From NCBI GenBank assembly GCA_937897325.1, contig CALCOY010000071.1:1-64000 (forward strand): a stretch of 64,000 nucleotides of DNA. Direction: 5' to 3'. This DNA comes from an uncultured Shimia sp. Lineage in GTDB: Bacteria; Pseudomonadota; Alphaproteobacteria; Rhodobacterales; Rhodobacteraceae. Shown here piece after piece: positions 60,175 to 64,000 of the stretch (the first letter of the stretch is position 1; each line of letters opens with the position of its first letter). A program made the translations under genes and the position numbers. The notes under the pieces are model-generated. The model searched no databases and was not told where the DNA came from. It worked only from the letters and a program-made list of their open reading frames with translations.

Positions 60175-60175
60175 C

Positions 60176-62848
60176 TCAGCCTCCAATAACGGCTTTCGCC
60201 GCAGCAATGGCAGCGTCTGCATTCTCAATGTCTTTCGCGCCACCTTGCGCCATGTCTGGTCGGCCGCCGCCGCCACGCCCCCCAAGTTGTTCCACAGCCG
60301 CCTTTACAAGATCGACGGCCGAAAGTGTCGCTGCCTTGTCCTTTGTCACACCGGCTGCCACGGCGACTTTTCCGTCGGCCTCGGCGATCAGAAGGATGGC
60401 ACCTGAGGAGAGGCGCATCTTGTGATCATCGATAAGCGCAGGAAGGTCTTTGCCCGTCACACCATTCAGCACCTGCGCGAGGAAGGCCGTTCCATGGACA
60501 TTCTCGGGATCTGCACCGCCCGACCCGTCACCCGACATCGCCAGGTCGCGGCGCAATTGTGCGACCTCGTTGGTCAATGCCTTGCGTTCTTCGATGAGTG
60601 CGCGCACTTTCGCACTGGCGTCCGACGCAGGTGCTTTGAGCGCATCTGCCACCTCAAGAAGTCGGCCCTCCTGTTTGCGCAAAGCCATCAGAGCCGCCTG
60701 CCCCGTTAGCGCTTCGATCCGGCGCACGCCAGAAGAAGACGCTGTTTCGGACTGGATCGCAAAAAGACCGATCTCACCCGTCCGATCCACATGCGTGCCG
60801 CCGCAAAGCTCTAGCGAATAGGTGTGCCCGTCTGTCCCTTTACCAGAACCGCTTTGGCGACCCATCGAGACCACGCGGACCTCTTCACCGTACTTCTCCC
60901 CAAAAAGCGCCTGAGCCCCCAAAGTATGCGCATCGTCGGGCGTCATGATCCGTGTTTCAACCGTGGAGTTCTGACGAATATAGGCATTTACATCCGTTTC
61001 GACCTGCTGGAGTTCGTCCACTGACAAAGACTTGCTGTGGCTAAAATCAAACCGCAAACGGTCGGAGGCGTTGAGCGACCCGCGCTGCGCCACGTGATCA
61101 CCAAGCGCGTCCCGCAAGGCCTCATGAAGAAGATGCGTGGCCGAGTGATTGGCACGGATGGCGCGCCGTCGCCCGTGATCAACTTCGAGTGCGACCGGAT
61201 CATCTGTTGCCAGTCTGCCGCGCACCACCGTCACATGGTGAGCAATCACGGCGCCGCCAGCCATACGTTGCGTGTCCGTAACCTCGGCGTATTCGTCTTC
61301 GTTCGCCAAACGCCGGACAATACCGGTATCGCCCACCTGCCCACCCGCCTCGCCGTAAAACGGTGTTTGGTTGAGAATAATCCAACCTGTTTCGCCTTCA
61401 TTAAGCGTGTCGGTCGATTTGCCATCCCTAACCAGCGCAGAGACCTGACCTTCCGCGGCTTCCGTTTCATAGCCAAGGAAATCCGTTGCTCCCTTCGTAT
61501 CGGACAGATCGAACCAGATGGCGGCATCCATTGCTTCGCCTGAACCCGTCCAGGCCGCACGTGCCTTGGCCTTCTGTTCGGCCATCGCCGCATCAAAGCC
61601 CGCCACATCGACCGCGCGCCCCTTTTCGCGCAAGGCGTCCTGCGTGAGATCCAGAGGAAATCCGTATGTGTCATAAAGTTTGAAAGCTGCGCCGCCGGAT
61701 AGGTCTTCACCCTCGGCCAATCCGGCCAGTTCGTCGTCCAGCAATCGCAAGCCGCGATCTAGTGTCTGGCGGAAACGCGTTTCCTCAAGCTGTAACGTTT
61801 CTGCGATCAGCGCCTGCGCTTGGCCGAGTTCGGGGTAAGCAGCACCCATTTGTTGCACAAGCGCGGGGACAAGCCGGTGCATCAGCGGGTCCTTTGCACC
61901 CAAAAGATGGGCATGGCGCATGGCGCGGCGCATGATCCGGCGCAGGACATAGCCGCGCCCCTCGTTTGACGGCATAACTCCGTCTGCCATGAGGAACGAG
62001 GTCGAGCGCAGATGGTCTGCGATCACGCGATGATGGGTTTTTCCACGCCCGTCCGGATCGATCCCGGTAGCGTCTGCACTGGCCTCGATAAGGCTGCGCA
62101 TCAGGTCGGTCGCGTAGTTGTCGTTCGTACCTTGCAAAAGTGCAGCCACACGTTCGATACCCATCCCCGTGTCGATCGATTGCGCGTCGAGGTCGCGCCG
62201 GGTGCCATCGGCGAATTGCTCGTATTGCATGAAGACAAGGTTCCAGATCTCGACAAAACGGTCGCCATCTTCGTCGGGACTGCCGGGCGGCCCCCCCCAG
62301 ATGTGATCTCCATGATCGTAGAAAATCTCTGTACAGGGTCCGCATGGGCCGGTGGGACCGGCCGACCAGAAATTGTCATCCGTCGCGATGCGAATGATTC
62401 GATCATCGCTGAGACCCGCATGCTTTTTCCAGATCTCAATCGCTTCTTCATCGGTATGATACACCGTCACAAGCAGGCGATCCTTGTCGATACCGAATTC
62501 TTCGGTCACGAGATCCCAGGCAAACGGAATGGCATCTTCCTTGAAGTAGTCGCCAAAGCTGAAATTACCGAGCATCTCGAAAAACGTGTGGTGCCGCGCC
62601 GTATAGCCGACATTGTCGAGATCGTTATGCTTTCCGCCAGCGCGCACGCATTTCTGCGCGGTGGTCGCGCGTTTGTATTCGCGGGTCTCAACACCCGTGA
62701 ACAGGTTCTTGAATTGCACCATGCCGGCAGCTGTGAACATCAAGGTCGGATCATTGCGAGGGATAAGCGCGCTAGAGGGTACGACCGCGTGACCTTGCTT
62801 TTCGAAGTAGTTCAGGAAGGTTGATCGAATGTCGTTGAGCGTGGGCAT
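60176..62848 (-). CDS. alaS: alanyl-tRNA synthetase
   Basis: Charges tRNA-Ala (890 aa, normal length). Class II core with [14 protein letters not shown] near 83, editing-domain zinc motif Ser-Ala-Thr-His-Leu-Leu-His near 575 and Cys-Gly-Gly-Thr-His-Val near 680, and a C-terminal oligomerisation region ending with a Gly-rich stretch (Gly-Gly-Arg-Gly-Gly-Gly-Gly-Arg). Downstream of recA on the same strand with a terminator between. Confidence 0.98.
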   Translation of the reverse strand: MPTLNDIRSTFLNYFEKQGHAVVPSSALIPRNDPTLMFTAAGMVQFKNLFTGVETREYKRATTAQKCVRAGGKHNDLDNVGYTARHHTFFEMLGNFSFGDYFKEDAIPFAWDLVTEEFGIDKDRLLVTVYHTDEEAIEIWKKHAGLSDDRIIRIATDDNFWSAGPTGPCGPCTEIFYDHGDHIWGGPPGSPDEDGDRFVEIWNLVFMQYEQFADGTRRDLDAQSIDTGMGIERVAALLQGTNDNYATDLMRSLIEASADATGIDPDGRGKTHHRVIADHLRSTSFLMADGVMPSNEGRGYVLRRIMRRAMRHAHLLGAKDPLMHRLVPALVQQMGAAYPELGQAQALIAETLQLEETRFRQTLDRGLRLLDDELAGLAEGEDLSGGAAFKLYDTYGFPLDLTQDALREKGRAVDVAGFDAAMAEQKAKARAAWTGSGEAMDAAIWFDLSDTKGATDFLGYETEAAEGQVSALVRDGKSTDTLNEGETGWIILNQTPFYGEAGGQVGDTGIVRRLANEDEYAEVTDTQRMAGGAVIAHHVTVVRGRLATDDPVALEVDHGRRRAIRANHSATHLLHEALRDALGDHVAQRGSLNASDRLRFDFSHSKSLSVDELQQVETDVNAYIRQNSTVETRIMTPDDAHTLGAQALFGEKYGEEVRVVSMGRQSGSGKGTDGHTYSLELCGGTHVDRTGEIGLFAIQSETASSSGVRRIEALTGQAALMALRKQEGRLLEVADALKAPASDASAKVRALIEERKALTNEVAQLRRDLAMSGDGSGGADPENVHGTAFLAQVLNGVTGKDLPALIDDHKMRLSSGAILLIAEADGKVAVAAGVTKDKAATLSAVDLVKAAVEQLGGRGGGGRPDMAQGGAKDIENADAAIAAAKAVIGG

Positions 62849-62919
62849 GAGACTGGCCTTGAGGCTGCGAATTCAGTTTCCTTGAGATAGCCCCGCCTCG
62901 CGGTAGTGTCCACAAACGA

Positions 62920-62943
62920 AACAAGGCGCCCCGTCGGGACGCC
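62920..62943 (-). terminator. terminator after recA
   Basis: Minus-strand stem GGCGTCCC / GGGGCGCC with a short loop and one G-U pair, followed by TTGTTTCGTTT. It lies about 67 bp after the recA stop and separates it from alaS. Confidence 0.65.
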
Positions 62944-63009
62944 CTGCTCCAGATTTTTTTTATGCCTTCAAAACCACGAGGATCTCAACTGTCCCGATCA
63001 ACGTCTCTT

Positions 63010-64000
63010 TCAGGCCTCCAGGATGTCGTCATCCCCGGCCCGTTCGCCTTCGGGCATATCGAAATCAAGGCCATGGGCCGCGCGGATCTTGTCTTCTATC
63101 GCGAAAGCGATGTTCGGATTGTCGCGCAGATATTGCTTGGCATTTTCACGCCCCTGCCCGATCCGTTCATCCCCGTAGCTGAACCAAGCGCCGGACTTTT
63201 CAACCACGCCAGCCTTCACGCCCAGATCCAGCAATTCGCCGTTCTTTGAAATCCCTTCGCCATACATGATGTCGAATTCGACCTGCTTGAAGGGTGGTGC
63301 CACCTTATTCTTAACAACTTTGACACGGGTCGCATTGCCGACCACCTCGTCACGGTCCTTGATCGCGCCAATCCGACGGATGTCGAGACGCACGGAAGAA
63401 TAGAATTTCAACGCATTGCCACCCGTCGTGGTCTCGGGTGAGCCAAACATCACGCCGATCTTCATGCGGATCTGGTTGATGAAGATGACCATGCAATTCG
63501 ATCGGCTGATCGAACCCGTCAGCTTCCTCATGGCCTGGCTCATCAATCTGGCCTGAACACCAACACTGCTGTCGCCCATATCGCCTTCAAGTTCAGACTT
63601 TGGTGTCAGAGCGGCGACCGAATCGACGATAACCATGTTGACCGCGCCCGAGCGTACGAGCGTGTCCGTAATCTCAAGCGCCTGTTCGCCTGTATCAGGC
63701 TGTGAGATCAGTAGTTCGTCCAGATCGACGCCCAGCTTGCGCGCATATTGCGGGTCAAGCGCATGCTCGGCATCGACAAACGCACAGACCCCGCCTTGGC
63801 GCTGTTGTTCGGCAACGCAATGTAGCGTCAGGGTTGTCTTACCGGATGACTCTGGTCCGTAGATCTCGACGATGCGGCCCATTGGTAGACCGCCAATGCC
63901 AAGCGCGATATCGAGGCCCAAGGAACCGGTCGAACTGGCCTTGATGTCCTGAATGGCGTTTTCGTCGCCCAACTTCATGATCGAGCCTTTGCCGAATTGC
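63010..64000 (-). CDS. recA: recombinase RecA (5' end outside window)
   Basis: DNA recombination/repair ATPase; about 330 codons are visible, and the N-terminus lies beyond the right edge: the frame stays open to 64000, reading Gln-Phe-Gly-Lys-Gly-Ser-Ile before Met-Lys-Leu-Gly. Walker [10 protein letters not shown] near the visible residue 40, Walker B Val-Ile-Val-Asp-Ser-Val-Ala-Ala near 118, L1 and L2 loops (Met-Gly-Asp-Ser-Ser-Val-Gly, [10 protein letters not shown]) intact. The C-terminus is acidic as usual. Confidence 0.98.
   Translation of the reverse strand, partial: QFGKGSIMKLGDENAIQDIKASSTGSLGLDIALGIGGLPMGRIVEIYGPESSGKTTLTLHCVAEQQRQGGVCAFVDAEHALDPQYARKLGVDLDELLISQPDTGEQALEITDTLVRSGAVNMVIVDSVAALTPKSELEGDMGDSSVGVQARLMSQAMRKLTGSISRSNCMVIFINQIRMKIGVMFGSPETTTGGNALKFYSSVRLDIRRIGAIKDRDEVVGNATRVKVVKNKVAPPFKQVEFDIMYGEGISKNGELLDLGVKAGVVEKSGAWFSYGDERIGQGRENAKQYLRDNPNIAFAIEDKIRAAHGLDFDMPEGERAGDDDILEA

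Overview
The window is chromosome of an alphaproteobacterium of the Rhodobacteraceae (Roseobacter-type). This is suggested by the high GC content, a heterotetrameric sarcosine oxidase locus, a suf operon led by an Rrf2 regulator without the usual cysteines, a VPLPA-type C-terminal sorting motif, the typA / DUF1330 / alaS / recA gene order, and a family of short GC-rich intergenic repeats. The assignment is by pattern recognition only; no database search was run.

Left backbone (1-11 kb): the end of a secreted protein gene; soxG, soxA, soxD and soxB (sarcosine oxidase), with two small membrane-protein genes and a terminator lying between soxB and soxD; ccmI-ruvX-DUF1289 on the plus strand; a block of four consecutive hairpins; then a phytanoyl-CoA-dioxygenase-like gene, a TauE/SafE permease and dusA on the minus strand.

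Accessory region (about 11-44.2 kb). (a) 11-18.2 kb is a remnant of an integrative element next to the 5' end of dusA: tyrosine recombinase, DUF932 protein, large ParB-like protein, Toprim protein, a multiply broken DUF2493 gene and a small membrane protein. The DUF932 and parB genes share a duplicated 5' leader that can fold over the ribosome binding site. (b) 18.3-23.4 kb holds MFS/LysR and DUF1330/LysR divergent pairs, decayed ORFs and two small overlapping genes. (c) 23.4-33.5 kb looks like one stress regulon: an OmpR-type two-component system, a MipA/OmpV outer-membrane protein, an alpha/beta hydrolase, small membrane proteins and an RND efflux pair. Four 16-bp tandem-hexamer sites (consensus CTTNRC-N4-CTTTRC) precede four transcription units in the correct orientation. 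The RND adaptor gene is frameshifted at a T7 run. (d) 33.8-43.8 kb is a chain of regulator/redox-enzyme pairs: LysR with a peroxiredoxin-like protein and an NTF2-fold protein; LysR with an SDR and an Atu4866-like protein; an MmyB-like HTH regulator with a frameshifted NAD(P)-oxidoreductase; and TetR with an MFS/DJ-1/DUF3817/CopD operon. The region ends at tRNA-Arg(CCG), which is flanked by repeated GCTTACGC motifs and a tRNA-Arg remnant, a typical island boundary.

Right backbone (44.2-64 kb): a suf operon read right to left (Rrf2 regulator, cysteine desulfurase, sufB, three accessory genes, sufC, sufD, two YIP1-like genes, sufS), with a 17-bp palindrome upstream of the regulator. Then come an alpha/beta hydrolase and a small protein, a VPLPA-CTERM glycerophosphodiester phosphodiesterase, icd with a strong terminator, an SMR transporter, typA, DUF1330, alaS and the 3' part of recA. 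No rRNA genes, CRISPR arrays or complete insertion sequences were seen.
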